A stretch of DNA of 34,768 nucleotides from Streptomyces sp. JJ36 (GCF_021696945.1 NZ_JACYHE010000064.1:1-34768); one strand, 5' to 3'; shown: positions 14,564-22,853, numbered from the stretch's first letter. Numbers and translations are program-made. The notes: a model not told the origin generated them from the letters alone.

Positions 14564-16161
14564 TGCGGCTGGTTCCCGTGTTTGCGGCTGGGCAGCGCGG
14601 CGTGCTTGTCGCGCAGCACGGCCAGCGTGCGGGCCAGGGCGGCGCGGGTCTCCGCCGGGTCGATCACGTCGTCCACCAGGCCGCGTTCGGCGGCGTAGTA
14701 GGGGTGCATGAGCTCCTCCCGGTACTCCTTGACCAGTTGCGCGCGGGTCGCCTCCGGGTCGTCCGCCTGCGCGATCTGCCGCCGGAAGACCACGTTGGCG
14801 GCGCCCTCGGCGCCCATCACGGCGATCTCGTTCACCGGCCAGGCGAGTGAGACGTCGGTGCCGATGGAACGCGAGTCCATCACGATGTACGCGCCGCCGT
14901 ACGCCTTGCGCAGCACCACCGAGATCCGCGGGACGGTGGCGTTGCAGTAGGCGTAGAGCAGCTTGGCGCCGTGCCGGATCACGCCGCCGTGCTCCTGGCC
15001 GACGCCCGGCAGGAAACCGGGCACGTCGACCAGGGTGACCAGCGGGATGTTGAAGGCGTCGCACATCTGCACGAAACGGGCGGCCTTCTCGCTGGCCTCG
15101 ATGTCCAGCACCCCGGCCAGGTGCTGCGGCTGGTTGGCGACGATCCCGGCGACCTCGCCGCCGATCCGGGTCAGCGCGCACACCACGTTGGGCGCCCAGC
15201 CCTGGTGGACCTCGAAGAACTCGCCGTCGTCGGCGATCTCCTCGAGCACCGCGGTGATGTCGTAGGCACGGTTCGGGTCGGCCGGGACGAGGTCCACCAG
15301 CGCCTCGGTGCGCCGGCCGGGCGGGTCGTCGCTCGGCACCGCGGGCGGCAGCTCACGGTTGTTCGACGGCAGGAACGACAGCAGGTGGCGCACGTCGCTC
15401 AGGCAGGACTCCTCGTCGTCGTGGACAAAGCCGGCCACCCCGGTCCTCGTCCCGTGCACGTCGGCGCCGCCCAGCTCCTCGTGGGTGATGTGCTCCCCGG
15501 TCACCGCCTCCACCACGTCCGGGCCGGTGATGAACATCTGGGAGGTGCCGCGCACCATGAAGACGAAGTCGGTGAGGGCGGGCGAGTACGCCGCCCCGCC
15601 CGCGCACGGTCCCATGATCACGCTGATCTGCGGGATCACCCCGGAGTTGCGGACGTTGCGGCGGAAGATGCCGCCGTACCCCGCGAGCGCCGTCACGCCC
15701 TCCTGGATACGGGCGCCCGCGCCGTCGCAGAGCCCGACGAGCGGGGCGCCCGCCGTCTCCGCCAGGTCCATGACCTTGTGGATCTTCTCGGCGTGCGCCT
15801 CGCCCAGCGCGCCCCCGAAGACCCGGAAGTCGTGCGCGTAGGCGAAGACGGTGCGGCCGTCGACCTGACCCCAGCCGGTGACCACGCCGTCGGTGTACGG
15901 CCGCCGGTCCTCCAGGCCGAAACCGGAGGCGCGATGCCGGCGCAGCGGCTCGGTCTCGGCGAACGTGCCCGCGTCGAAGAGCAGTTCCAGCCGTTCCCGG
16001 GCGGTCAGTTTTCCCTTCGCCTTCTGGGCGCGCGTGGCCTTTTCGCTCGGCCCCGCCAGCACCGACTCCCGCAGTGCGTGCAGTTCGGCCACACGGGCGC
16101 GGGTGCTGTCCTCCGCGACCGGATTCGGCGCGGTGCTCGCGATGTCCTGGGTGACAGTCAC
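14560..16161 (-). CDS. Acyl-CoA carboxylase beta (carboxyltransferase) subunit
   Basis: GTG 16161 follows AAAGGGG and gives 533 residues, the normal length. The carboxyltransferase signatures are all present: KGKLTARERLELLFDAGTF, GALGEAHAEKIHKVMDLA, CDGAGARIQEGV, GPCAGGAAYSPALTDF, and in the second half DVPGFLPGVGQEHGGVIRHG and KAYGGAYIVMDSRS. It transfers the carboxyl group from biotin to acetyl- or propionyl-CoA, making malonyl- or methylmalonyl-CoA. In an aromatic polyketide cluster malonyl-CoA supply is the likely job. The residue that selects acetyl versus propionyl cannot be judged reliably here. It is fourth in the leftward operon, 42 bases after the cyclase gene. Confidence 0.93.
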   Translation of the reverse strand: MTVTQDIASTAPNPVAEDSTRARVAELHALRESVLAGPSEKATRAQKAKGKLTARERLELLFDAGTFAETEPLRRHRASGFGLEDRRPYTDGVVTGWGQVDGRTVFAYAHDFRVFGGALGEAHAEKIHKVMDLAETAGAPLVGLCDGAGARIQEGVTALAGYGGIFRRNVRNSGVIPQISVIMGPCAGGAAYSPALTDFVFMVRGTSQMFITGPDVVEAVTGEHITHEELGGADVHGTRTGVAGFVHDDEESCLSDVRHLLSFLPSNNRELPPAVPSDDPPGRRTEALVDLVPADPNRAYDITAVLEEIADDGEFFEVHQGWAPNVVCALTRIGGEVAGIVANQPQHLAGVLDIEASEKAARFVQMCDAFNIPLVTLVDVPGFLPGVGQEHGGVIRHGAKLLYAYCNATVPRISVVLRKAYGGAYIVMDSRSIGTDVSLAWPVNEIAVMGAEGAANVVFRRQIAQADDPEATRAQLVKEYREELMHPYYAAERGLVDDVIDPAETRAALARTLAVLRDKHAALPSRKHGNQPQ

Positions 16162-16203
16162 AACGGACCCCTTTCAGGTCGTCACGCACGGAACTCGGGA
16201 CGT

Positions 16204-17166
16204 TCACACATGGCAGGCGGGGAGGCCGCCGTGAAAGGCGACCATCTCCGAGAAGAGCAGCCCGATGTCGAGCGGGCGGCCCGGTTCGGCGCCGGCCTCC
16301 TCCGCGAACGCGCGGTGCAGATTGGGCACCAGGCGCTCGCTGTCGAGCAGGTCCCCGTACGGGCCGGGGCCGGCCTCCCGGGCGGTCTCCAGCGGGGTCG
16401 CGCCGGCCGCGACGCCCTCCGCCGCGAGGCGCTGCACCCGGCGCAGATAGCCCTCCGTGGTGTCCAGCAGCCCGGGCCCCCCGACCGGCCCGTGGCCCGG
16501 CACGATCACGCGCGGCCCGAGCTCCCGCAGCCGCCGGGTGACCTCCAGGGAACCCGCCACGGACCCGGTGAGGCAGAAGGGCGTGACACCGTTCATCACC
16601 AGGTCGCCGGCGAACAGGACGCGCTGCTCCGGGAGCCACACCACGGTGTCGTTGGTGGTGTGTGCGACGCCCAGGTGCCGCAGCTCCGCCCGGACCGCGC
16701 CGAGATGCAGGGTCACCGGCTCCCGGAAGGTCACGGTGGGCAGCTCCACGGAGAGTGCGCCCCAGCACACGTCCGGCCACAGACCGGTCAGGTGGAGCTG
16801 GGCCAGGTCCATCTCCGCCCGGGTCGCCTCGTGCGCGAGGATCACCGCGTGGTCCGCGAAGCGGCTGTTGCCGAAGGTGTGGTCCCCGTGCGGATGGGTG
16901 TTGACCAGGTACCGGGGCGGAGCGGGCGTGACCGCGGCGACGGCCTCGGCCAGGGCGCGCGTACGGGCCTCGGTGGCGGCGGTGTCGATGAGAGCCGGCC
17001 GCCCGCCGGCCGTGATGAGGCCCGCGTTGTTCAGGCACCAGCCGCCGTCGGGCTGTACATAGGCGTGGACGTCCTCGGCGACCTCCACCATCCGGGCGGC
17101 GCCCACCGAACGGTCCGCCCGGTCCGCTCCGTCCGGGCGCGGCGGCTGCTCCGGGCGGCCCGTCAC
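16204..17166 (-). CDS. Metallo-beta-lactamase-fold protein resembling ActIV-type polyketide cyclase/thioesterase
   Basis: GTG 17166 overlaps the stop of the phosphopantetheinyl transferase gene and gives 320 residues; an internal ATG at 17091 (MVEVAEDVHAYVQPDGGWCL) is an equally good start. The metal-binding motif THPHGDHTFGN, a later HTTNDTVVWLP, LFAGDLVMNG and VPGHGPVGG give the full set of HxHxDH, His, Asp and His ligands for two zinc ions. The opening segment and overall layout resemble ActIV, the second-ring cyclase that also releases the bicyclic intermediate from the carrier protein in actinorhodin biosynthesis. Its place between a PPTase and carboxylase genes supports a polyketide role. 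A general lactonase-like hydrolase is the alternative. Confidence 0.75.
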   Translation of the reverse strand: MTGRPEQPPRPDGADRADRSVGAARMVEVAEDVHAYVQPDGGWCLNNAGLITAGGRPALIDTAATEARTRALAEAVAAVTPAPPRYLVNTHPHGDHTFGNSRFADHAVILAHEATRAEMDLAQLHLTGLWPDVCWGALSVELPTVTFREPVTLHLGAVRAELRHLGVAHTTNDTVVWLPEQRVLFAGDLVMNGVTPFCLTGSVAGSLEVTRRLRELGPRVIVPGHGPVGGPGLLDTTEGYLRRVQRLAAEGVAAGATPLETAREAGPGPYGDLLDSERLVPNLHRAFAEEAGAEPGRPLDIGLLFSEMVAFHGGLPACHV

Positions 17167-18029
17167 GACGCCCTCCCGCCGGCCGGCAGCTCGTCCTCGC
17201 GGGAACAGCGGACGACCTCCCGCATCAGCGACCGGTCCACCATGCCCGCGGCGGCGGGCACCCCGCCGGTGGCGAACGCGGTGGGCCCGACGGCGGCGCT
17301 CAGCGTGCAGCCGTCGTCCAGCGGGTGGGTCTCGAACCGCCAGCCCGCGTCCGCCGCGGGCAGTCCGTCCGTACCCAGCAGCCGCGGGGTGGCTGTGGCG
17401 GTCGCCGGGGTGGTGAAGCCGAACGACCGGAACGGCAGCCGGACCCCCAGCCCCAGCGCCTTCGCGTACGCCTCCTTGAGCGTCCACAGCCGGATCACCG
17501 CCGCGTTCCGCTCGGTCTCCGGCAGCCAGTCCAGCGCCGCGCGCTCGTGCCCGGTGCAGATGTCCTCCTCCAGCCCGGTGCCGTACGCCGCCCGCCCGGG
17601 GCGCTCCACATCGACGCCGACGGGTCCGAGGCGGCTCAGCCCCACGGCCACGAGCGGCCCGGTGTGGCTCAGGCTCACCTCCAGCGGGCCGCAGCCCCGC
17701 AGGTAGGGACGCCCGTTGGGGCGCCGGGCCAGCTCCAGTTCCGCGGGGCGGACACCGAGGACCGCGGCGGCGGCGTGCTTCAGCAGCAGCCGGGACGCGG
17801 CGAACCGTGCCCGGCCGCCGGCGCCTTCGAGAGCGGCGTACCGCCCGGCCTCGTGACCGAGCAGACCCCGCAGCGCGGTCCCGCCGCCCGGCGCCGGCCA
17901 GTCCGTCACGCGCCCCCACACCAGCGCGTAGCCGCCGTCCCGCAGCGCGTCACGGAGCGGTTCCCAGGGGCCGCCGGGACCGCGGACGCACAGCGGCGGC
18001 GGTCCTGCCAGACCGCGGGGTACGGACAT
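17163..18029 (-). CDS. Sfp-type 4'-phosphopantetheinyl transferase
   Basis: ATG 18029 gives 288 residues. RRPNGRPYLRGCGPLEVSLSH is the first PPTase motif region, VGVDVER (Asp and Glu binding magnesium) the second, and WTLKEAYAKALGLG the third. These define the Sfp/AcpT group, which moves phosphopantetheine from CoA to the conserved Ser of carrier proteins. Its place in the operon suggests it activates the acyl carrier protein of the polyketide synthase. It begins 3 bases after the upstream stop and overlaps the next gene by GTGA. The N-terminus is longer than in Sfp and Gly/Pro-rich. Confidence 0.92.
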   Translation of the reverse strand: MSVPRGLAGPPPLCVRGPGGPWEPLRDALRDGGYALVWGRVTDWPAPGGGTALRGLLGHEAGRYAALEGAGGRARFAASRLLLKHAAAAVLGVRPAELELARRPNGRPYLRGCGPLEVSLSHTGPLVAVGLSRLGPVGVDVERPGRAAYGTGLEEDICTGHERAALDWLPETERNAAVIRLWTLKEAYAKALGLGVRLPFRSFGFTTPATATATPRLLGTDGLPAADAGWRFETHPLDDGCTLSAAVGPTAFATGGVPAAAGMVDRSLMREVVRCSREDELPAGGRAS

Positions 18030-18032
18030 GGG

Positions 18033-19775
18033 TCATCCCTTCTCGCGCCGCCGGGCCGGTGCGCCCAGCGGGGTGGCGTACAGGTCGAGGCTGCGGCCCT
18101 CGCGGCAGCGGCGTACGGCCTCGTCGAGCAGCTCCTCCTCCGGGCCGGCCTCCGCCGCCGCCCCGGGCACGCCGAGCCGCAGCGCGATCCGGCCGAGGGC
18201 GGCACGCAGCCAGGCCGGGCGGGCGAGGAAGCCGCCGTCCGGCGCCCGCGCGGCCGCCCGCCACACGCCCAGGCAGGCGGCGGCCGCGGCGAGTAGGGCG
18301 TAGCGCTCGGCGAGGGCGTAGCCGCGGGGGTTGGCGAGCGCGGCCGGGCTGAGCTCCGGCAGGTCCCGGCAACTGGCGCGCAGGGCCGCCAGCTCGGCGG
18401 CGAGGGCGGCCGGCACCCGGCGCACGGCGGTCCCGGGCCGGTCCGCGCCGTCCCGGGCGTCGCCGGCGTCGCCGGCGGCCAGCAGGGCCAGCACCGGGTC
18501 GTCGGCGGCGGCCAGCTTCAGGCGGGCGGGGACGAGCGGGGGCAGCGCGCCGCCGGGGAGGAAGAGCCCGTCGGGGGCGGTGGGCCCCTCGGGGGTCCAC
18601 GACCGCCGGGCCAGCGTGGGCAGTTGCGGCAGCAGGACGGCGAGGGCCGCGGCGGAACCGGCCTGGCCGGGAGGCATCGCCGCGAGGTCGCGCAGGTGGC
18701 GGTGGAAGGTGCCGTACCCGGCGTCCTCCCGCAGCGAGTCGGTGCCGAGCACCGCCATCAGGTCCCCGGCGCCCTCCTGGAGGAGCCGCAGGACGAGGTA
18801 GCGGGCGGCGGCGGACCAGATGCTCGACCGGTCCGGCAGCAGGTGCAGGGCGCGGGTCGCCACCAGGCAGAGGCAGTCGGCGGCGAGCAGGTCCGCGAAG
18901 GCGGCCGCCACCGCCCGCCGGGTGAAGCGCGAGCGCAGCCCGCGCACCCCGCCGCCGCCCGCGAGGGCGGCGGCGACCACGGTGCGCAGCGCGGTGTCCG
19001 CGCAGCCGACCGCCATCGACGGGCCGAGCGGGCGGCTGACCTGGAGCACCCGCTGCGTCACCGACCAGCCGTCGCCGGCCTCGCCGACGACGGCGCCAGC
19101 GGGCACCGGCCAGCGGTCCAGGGCCAGTTCCCCGGCCGGGATGCGGCGCGGGACCCCGGTGTCGTACGGGGAGAGCTGGCGCACGCTGCCGGACGGCAGG
19201 TGCTCCCGGTGCAGCAGCAGCGCCGAGTCCCCGGAGCCCCCGGCGTGCCGGGGGACGAGGGCGAACGCCGCGGCACGCGGCGCGTTGACCAGGGCGGGCG
19301 TGCGGCCGCTCAACACCAGCCCCGCAGCGCCGGGCCGCCCGGCCCGGTCCGGCGCGGCCGCGACGAGGCCGGCGCTGCCGAAGGCGCCGGTGGCGATCCG
19401 GTGGCCGTCGAGGAGCAGGCGGGCGGTGGCGGACCGCTGCCCGGCGGTGCCGAAGCACCAGACGAAGAGGGCGGCGGTGAGGGAGGCGGAGCCGTAGCCG
19501 CGGGCGAGCGCCGCGTCCCGCCGGAACACGGCGCGCAGCAGGAGCGTCACCGTCTCCAGGCCGGTCAGCCGGCCCCCGAGGGTGACGGGCACGAACTCCC
19601 GGTGCAGTCCGGAGGAGGCCAGCAGCGCCTCGCCGCCCAGCGGGAGCTCGTCCCGGCGGTCGGCCGCGAGCACCGCCGCGTCGCCGAGCGGGCTCGCGGG
19701 GTCGCGGGGGTCGCCGAGCGCCGCCTCCAGCGCGGCGACCCGAGCGGAGGAGTGCCGGGGCGCCGGTGCGTCCAT
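18033..19775 (-). CDS. Large divergent acyl-CoA dehydrogenase-like flavoprotein
   Basis: ATG 19775 follows GGAGGAGG and gives 580 residues, well beyond the 380-400 of ordinary acyl-CoA dehydrogenases. An ACAD-like core is visible: an N-terminal helical part, a middle part with GAFGSAGLVAAAPDRAG and VVGEAGDGWSVTQRVLQVSRPL, and a long helical C-terminus. About 150 residues beyond the core are Ala/Leu-rich (LPELSPAALANPRGYALAERY). It heads the leftward operon with the PPTase, cyclase and carboxylase genes, and three SARP-like heptamers stand upstream. It may oxidise an acyl chain on CoA or carrier protein for starter-unit or tailoring chemistry, but the substrate is unknown. The catalytic Glu could not be assigned by eye. 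Confidence 0.75.
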   Translation of the reverse strand: MDAPAPRHSSARVAALEAALGDPRDPASPLGDAAVLAADRRDELPLGGEALLASSGLHREFVPVTLGGRLTGLETVTLLLRAVFRRDAALARGYGSASLTAALFVWCFGTAGQRSATARLLLDGHRIATGAFGSAGLVAAAPDRAGRPGAAGLVLSGRTPALVNAPRAAAFALVPRHAGGSGDSALLLHREHLPSGSVRQLSPYDTGVPRRIPAGELALDRWPVPAGAVVGEAGDGWSVTQRVLQVSRPLGPSMAVGCADTALRTVVAAALAGGGGVRGLRSRFTRRAVAAAFADLLAADCLCLVATRALHLLPDRSSIWSAAARYLVLRLLQEGAGDLMAVLGTDSLREDAGYGTFHRHLRDLAAMPPGQAGSAAALAVLLPQLPTLARRSWTPEGPTAPDGLFLPGGALPPLVPARLKLAAADDPVLALLAAGDAGDARDGADRPGTAVRRVPAALAAELAALRASCRDLPELSPAALANPRGYALAERYALLAAAAACLGVWRAAARAPDGGFLARPAWLRAALGRIALRLGVPGAAAEAGPEEELLDEAVRRCREGRSLDLYATPLGAPARRREKG

Positions 19776-19830
19776 CGTGGCCTCCTCCGTCCGCCCGCGG
19801 GTGCCGAACCGTCCCGAACCTCGCCGACCC

Positions 19831-19859
19831 GGCTGGAGGGTGGCTCGCAGCCGCCTCGA
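19831..19859 (-). promoter_or_regulatory. Candidate SARP operator: three heptamers at 11-bp period
   Basis: Read on the minus strand the elements are TCGAGGC (19859-19853), GCGAGCC (19848-19842) and TCCAGCC (19837-19831), each separated by exactly 4 bases. This is the geometry of SARP binding sites. The last heptamer ends 55 bases upstream of the start of the acyl-CoA dehydrogenase gene, close to the 49-base distance seen at the sugar operon. Confidence 0.6.
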
Positions 19860-19957
19860 GAGCAGGCCGTGCCGCGGGCGACCCGTGCGCCCCGGGGTGC
19901 GTTCGACGGGTCGTACGGCGGGTGCATGGCGGACGGGACCGGGGGTACCTCGGCCGC

Positions 19958-20410
19958 ATGGCTGGAATCGAACTCAGGAGTTCCGCGTTCAACGACCACG
20001 CCCCCATCCCCCGCCGCTACGCGTGGGAGGGCGAGAACGCGTCGCTGCCCCTGGACTGGTCCGGGGTGCCGGACGACGCGGAGGAGCTGGTGCTGCTCTG
20101 CGAGGACCCCGACGCCCCGTCGGGCACCTTCGTGCACTGGGCGGTCACCGGCATCGATCCGCACAGCAGCGGCGTGGACACGGACCGGAGCCCGCCGGGC
20201 GGCACCGAGCTGGTCAACGGCTTCGGTGAGCGCGGCTGGGGCGGCCCCCACCCGCCGCCCGGTGACGAGGCGCACCGCTACTTCGTACGCCTCTACGCGC
20301 TCTCCGAGCCGTGCGAGCTGCCGGACGCCCCGAGCGCCGACCAGGTGCACCGGGCCGTCGAGCAGCGGGAGCTGGCCAGCGGCACCCTGGTGGGGCTGTA
20401 CCACCGCTGA
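19958..20410 (+). CDS. YbhB/YbcL-family (PEBP) protein
   Basis: ATG 19958 gives 150 residues. The family signatures are complete: IPRRYAWEGENASLPLDW near the start, ELVLLCEDPDAPSGTFVHW, then GGTELVNGFGERGWGGPHPP and HRYFVRLYALSEP. This is the bacterial Raf-kinase-inhibitor-like (phosphatidylethanolamine-binding) fold with the anion pocket DPD...HW...HRY. The molecular role of bacterial members is not settled. It lies 13 bases before rtcB on the same strand and is probably cotranscribed with it. It starts divergently from the polyketide operon, so it marks the likely right border of the cluster. Confidence 0.9.
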   Translation: MAGIELRSSAFNDHAPIPRRYAWEGENASLPLDWSGVPDDAEELVLLCEDPDAPSGTFVHWAVTGIDPHSSGVDTDRSPPGGTELVNGFGERGWGGPHPPPGDEAHRYFVRLYALSEPCELPDAPSADQVHRAVEQRELASGTLVGLYHR

Positions 20411-20423
20411 GGGGGCGACGGGA

Positions 20424-21854
20424 ATGGCCGCAGCGCGGGCCCCGGAGGCCGTGGAGGAGCGTCCGTACCGCTTCCGCATCGCGCCGCGGCCCGGAATGCG
20501 GGTCCCGGGCGTGGTGTTCGCCTCGCGTGAGCTGCTCGGGGACGCCGAGGAGGCGCTGGAGCAGGTCGCCAACGTGGCGGCGTTGCCGGGCATCGTGGGC
20601 GCCTCGTACGCGATGCCGGACATCCACTGGGGGTACGGCTTCCCCATCGGCGGGGTGGCCGCCACCGACCTGGACGCCGACGGCGTGGTCTCGCCCGGGG
20701 GCGTCGGCTTCGACATCTCCTGCGGGGTGCGGCTGCTCGCCGCCGACTGCGACCGGCGTGAGTTCGCGCCCGCGCTGAGCACGGTGCTGGACGGCCTGGA
20801 CCGGGCGATTCCGCGTGGCGCCGGGCCCGGCGGGGTGTGGCGGCCGGACGGTCCCGGGGAGCTGGAGCGGGTGCTGCGCGGCGGCTCCCGGTACGCGGTG
20901 GAGCGGGGGCACGGTGAGGAGGGCGACCTGCGCCGCTGCGAGGACGCCGGCGCGGTCCCGGACGCGGACGTGGGCGAGGTGAGCGAACGGGCGCGGGAAC
21001 GCGGGCTGGTGCAGGTCGGCAGCCTCGGCTCGGCCAACCACTTCCTGGAGGTGCAGGCGGTCGAGACGGTGTACGACGAGCCGGTCGCCACGGCCTTCGG
21101 GCTCGCCCCCGGGCAGGTGTGCGTGATGATCCACTGCGGTTCCCGCGGGCTGGGACACCAGATCTGCACCGATCATGTGCGGGCGATGGACCGGGTCATG
21201 GCCCGGTACGGCATCGAGGTGCCGGACCGGCAGCTCGCCTGCGCCCCGGCCGGCTCGCCGGAGGGCCGGGCCTACCTCGGCGCGATGGCCGCCGCGGCCA
21301 ACTACGGGCGCGCCAACCGGCAGCTCCTCTCCCAGGCGGCCCGGCGGGTGCTCCGCGACGCCGCGGGCGTGCGGCTCTCGCTGGTGTACGACGTCTCGCA
21401 CAACCTCGCCAAGACCGAGACCCACCGGGTGGACGGCGCCGAACGCCGGCTGTGCGTGCACCGCAAGGGCGCCACCCGGGCGTTCCCGCCCGGCCATCCG
21501 GAGCTGCCGGAGGATCTGCGCGAGGCCGGGCAGCCGGTGCTCATCCCGGGCACCATGGGCACCTCCTCCTACGTGCTGACCGGGGTGCCCGGCGGGGACG
21601 CGTTCCACTCGACCTGCCACGGCGCGGGGCGGGTGATGAGCCGGCACCGGGCGGCGCGCACGGTGCACGGCCGGGAGTTGCGGGACCGGCTGGAACGGGC
21701 CGGCATCGCGGTCCGCCCGCTCTCCCTGCGAGGGCTGGCCGAGGAGACCCCGGAGGCGTACAAGGACGTCGGCGACGTGGTGGCCGCCGGCGAGGGTGCG
21801 GGGCTCTGCCGGAAGGTGGCGCGGCTGGTGCCGCTCGGTGTGGTGAAGGGCTGA
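20424..21854 (+). CDS. rtcB: RNA-splicing ligase RtcB
   Basis: ATG 20424 gives 476 residues, the usual length. The fold is defined by MPDIHWGYGFPIGGVAATD, VSPGGVGFDISCGVRLLA (metal ligands D97 and C100), IHCGSRGLGHQ, DVSHNLAKTE, IPGTMGTSSYV and STCHGAGR. The guanylylated histidine corresponds to H399. RtcB joins RNA 2',3'-cyclic phosphate or 3'-phosphate ends to 5'-hydroxyl ends using GTP and manganese, in RNA repair or tRNA splicing. Full activity needs archease, and an archease gene lies in the same window at 32386-32844, about 10.5 kb away and on the opposite strand. The upstream PEBP gene is probably in the same transcript. Confidence 0.96.
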   Translation: MAAARAPEAVEERPYRFRIAPRPGMRVPGVVFASRELLGDAEEALEQVANVAALPGIVGASYAMPDIHWGYGFPIGGVAATDLDADGVVSPGGVGFDISCGVRLLAADCDRREFAPALSTVLDGLDRAIPRGAGPGGVWRPDGPGELERVLRGGSRYAVERGHGEEGDLRRCEDAGAVPDADVGEVSERARERGLVQVGSLGSANHFLEVQAVETVYDEPVATAFGLAPGQVCVMIHCGSRGLGHQICTDHVRAMDRVMARYGIEVPDRQLACAPAGSPEGRAYLGAMAAAANYGRANRQLLSQAARRVLRDAAGVRLSLVYDVSHNLAKTETHRVDGAERRLCVHRKGATRAFPPGHPELPEDLREAGQPVLIPGTMGTSSYVLTGVPGGDAFHSTCHGAGRVMSRHRAARTVHGRELRDRLERAGIAVRPLSLRGLAEETPEAYKDVGDVVAAGEGAGLCRKVARLVPLGVVKG

Positions 21855-22182
21855 CGGATTCCGGCGCGCCGCCGCCGTACCGGCCCGTGAGCATTCCACC
21901 GGCGGCCGGGGCGCCGCGCCCCGGCACACCCCCCGCGCTGCGCGAACTCGCGTGTCACCACAGCAAAGCACCAGGGAATCCGCCCTTTCCGGGCGCCGCC
22001 TGTCCCGGCTCCGGTACCCGTACCCCATTCAGAGCATTTCCGCTGGCCGGGTGTAAGTGTGCGGAGGCATTCTGAAATGCGGCGTGTCCGCGTGGCTTGC
22101 ACGGGCCGCGCGGCTGATCATTACCGCGTCTGCACGGACCGGACCGGTCCGTGGCAACACTCTGAGGAAACAGGAGACACAG
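21855..22182. other. Intergenic region between rtcB and the first secreted-protein gene
   Basis: It holds a GC-rich terminator at 21905-21925 and then an upstream region for the secreted-protein gene with the short palindromes GCATTCTGAAATGC (22067-22080) and GGACCGGTCC (22143-22152). No convincing ORF or recognisable promoter consensus was seen. Confidence 0.5.
21905..21925 (+). terminator. Hairpin terminator after rtcB
   Basis: GCCGGGGCG at 21905-21913 pairs with CGCCCCGGC at 21917-21925 across a 3-base loop, 51 bases after the rtcB stop. Confidence 0.55.
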
Positions 22183-22461
22183 ATGCGCAAGATCCGCGCC
22201 GCTGCCGCTGTCGCGGCGATGGTTGCCGGGCTCGGCACGGTGGGTGCCGGCGCCGCCTTCGCCGGTGGCCACCCGCCCGTCATCGACCAGACCAACACCG
22301 CCGCCTGCGAGCAGGATGTGGACCAGAACTCCGCCGCCCTGATCGGCGACGTGAACCTGGCGCTGGGCCTCGGTCTGCTCGGTCAGGGTGAGGCGGAGGT
22401 CGAGACCGACCGCTCGATCAACCCGACCTGCGAGTTCGACCAGGAGAACGAGGTCGACTGA
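22183..22461 (+). CDS. Small secreted acidic protein, possibly rodlin-like
   Basis: ATG 22183 follows CAGGAG with a 7-base gap and gives 92 residues. Residues 1-27 form a clear Sec signal peptide (MRKIRA, then an Ala/Val/Gly core, cleavage after AAFA). The mature part is short and acidic, with two Cys (TAAC and NPTC) that could form one disulfide, and contains ALIGDVNLALGLGLLG. The signal, size, two Cys and IGDVN segment recall rodlin/chaplin-type surface proteins of aerial hyphae, but I cannot claim the family. A strong terminator follows, so it is a single-gene unit. Another exported protein with an MRKI start is encoded at 25980-26579. Confidence 0.7.
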   Translation: MRKIRAAAAVAAMVAGLGTVGAGAAFAGGHPPVIDQTNTAACEQDVDQNSAALIGDVNLALGLGLLGQGEAEVETDRSINPTCEFDQENEVD

Positions 22462-22542
22462 CCCTCTCTCGAGGGTCGCTGACGGACAAGTTCCTGTCGG
22501 GCTGAAGCCCGGCTCGGGGCGGCTTCCCTTTCCTGGCAGGAC

Positions 22543-22599
22543 GCGAAGACCCCCGGTTCTTCCGGAACCACGAGTTTCCGGCAGACCGGGGGGCTTCGC
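22543..22599 (+). terminator. Hairpin terminator after the small secreted-protein gene
   Basis: GCGAAG and CCCCCGGT (22543-22557) pair with ACCGGGGG and CTTCGC (22585-22599), with one mismatch between the two stem parts. It isolates the secreted-protein gene from the peptide gene downstream. Confidence 0.6.
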
Positions 22600-22729
22600 C
22601 CTTTCGTCTGTCCGCGCATGCGCGTCATGTTTCCGTACGGGAATTCCGCACGGAATGCGCCGCACGGAAACCGCATCACCGCCCGTGCCGGTTGCGCCTT
22701 TCCGGCCCGGACACCCCCCCTTCTGGACC

Positions 22730-22735
22730 AAGGAG
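22730..22735 (+). promoter_or_regulatory. Strong Shine-Dalgarno of the 36-codon peptide gene
   Basis: AAGGAG at 22730-22735 stands 7 bases before ATG 22743. This near-ideal match is the main reason to regard the very short reading frame as a gene. Confidence 0.75.
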
Positions 22736-22742
22736 ACCCCTG

Positions 22743-22853
22743 ATGACTCACCTTCCTCTGCTCGGACAGGCCCTGCCGCTGCCGCTCCCCCTCGGCAGCG
22801 AGTCGGCGCCGGAGAGCTGGCGTGTCGCCGTCGTCACCGGTGACGAGAGCTGA
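22743..22853 (+). CDS. 36-residue Pro/Leu-rich peptide, candidate RiPP precursor for the adjacent prolyl oligopeptidase
   Basis: From ATG 22743 to TGA 22851-22853 the product is a 36-residue peptide. It begins MTHLPLLGQALPLPLPLG, continues with SESAPESW, and ends RVAVVTGDES. It has no signal peptide or Cys. Four prolines in the first 16 residues and one in ESAPES are potential cutting sites for the prolyl oligopeptidase encoded 67 bases downstream. A 15-bp hairpin separates the two genes, an arrangement often seen between a highly expressed precursor and its enzyme. The layout (short leader ending in Pro, a Pro-bounded segment, a C-terminal tail) loosely recalls fungal MSDIN precursors processed by POPB, and class III lanthipeptide leaders cut by FlaP-like enzymes. 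No LanKC, cyclodehydratase or radical-SAM gene is near. The function is inference; the gene itself is well supported by its ribosome binding site. Confidence 0.6.
   Translation: MTHLPLLGQALPLPLPLGSESAPESWRVAVVTGDES

Noticed and set aside
14971..17706. 911-codon plus-strand frame opposite the carboxylase, cyclase and PPTase genes
   Set aside because: It has no recognisable domain and a shadow-like composition. The minus-strand genes carry strong family signatures throughout.
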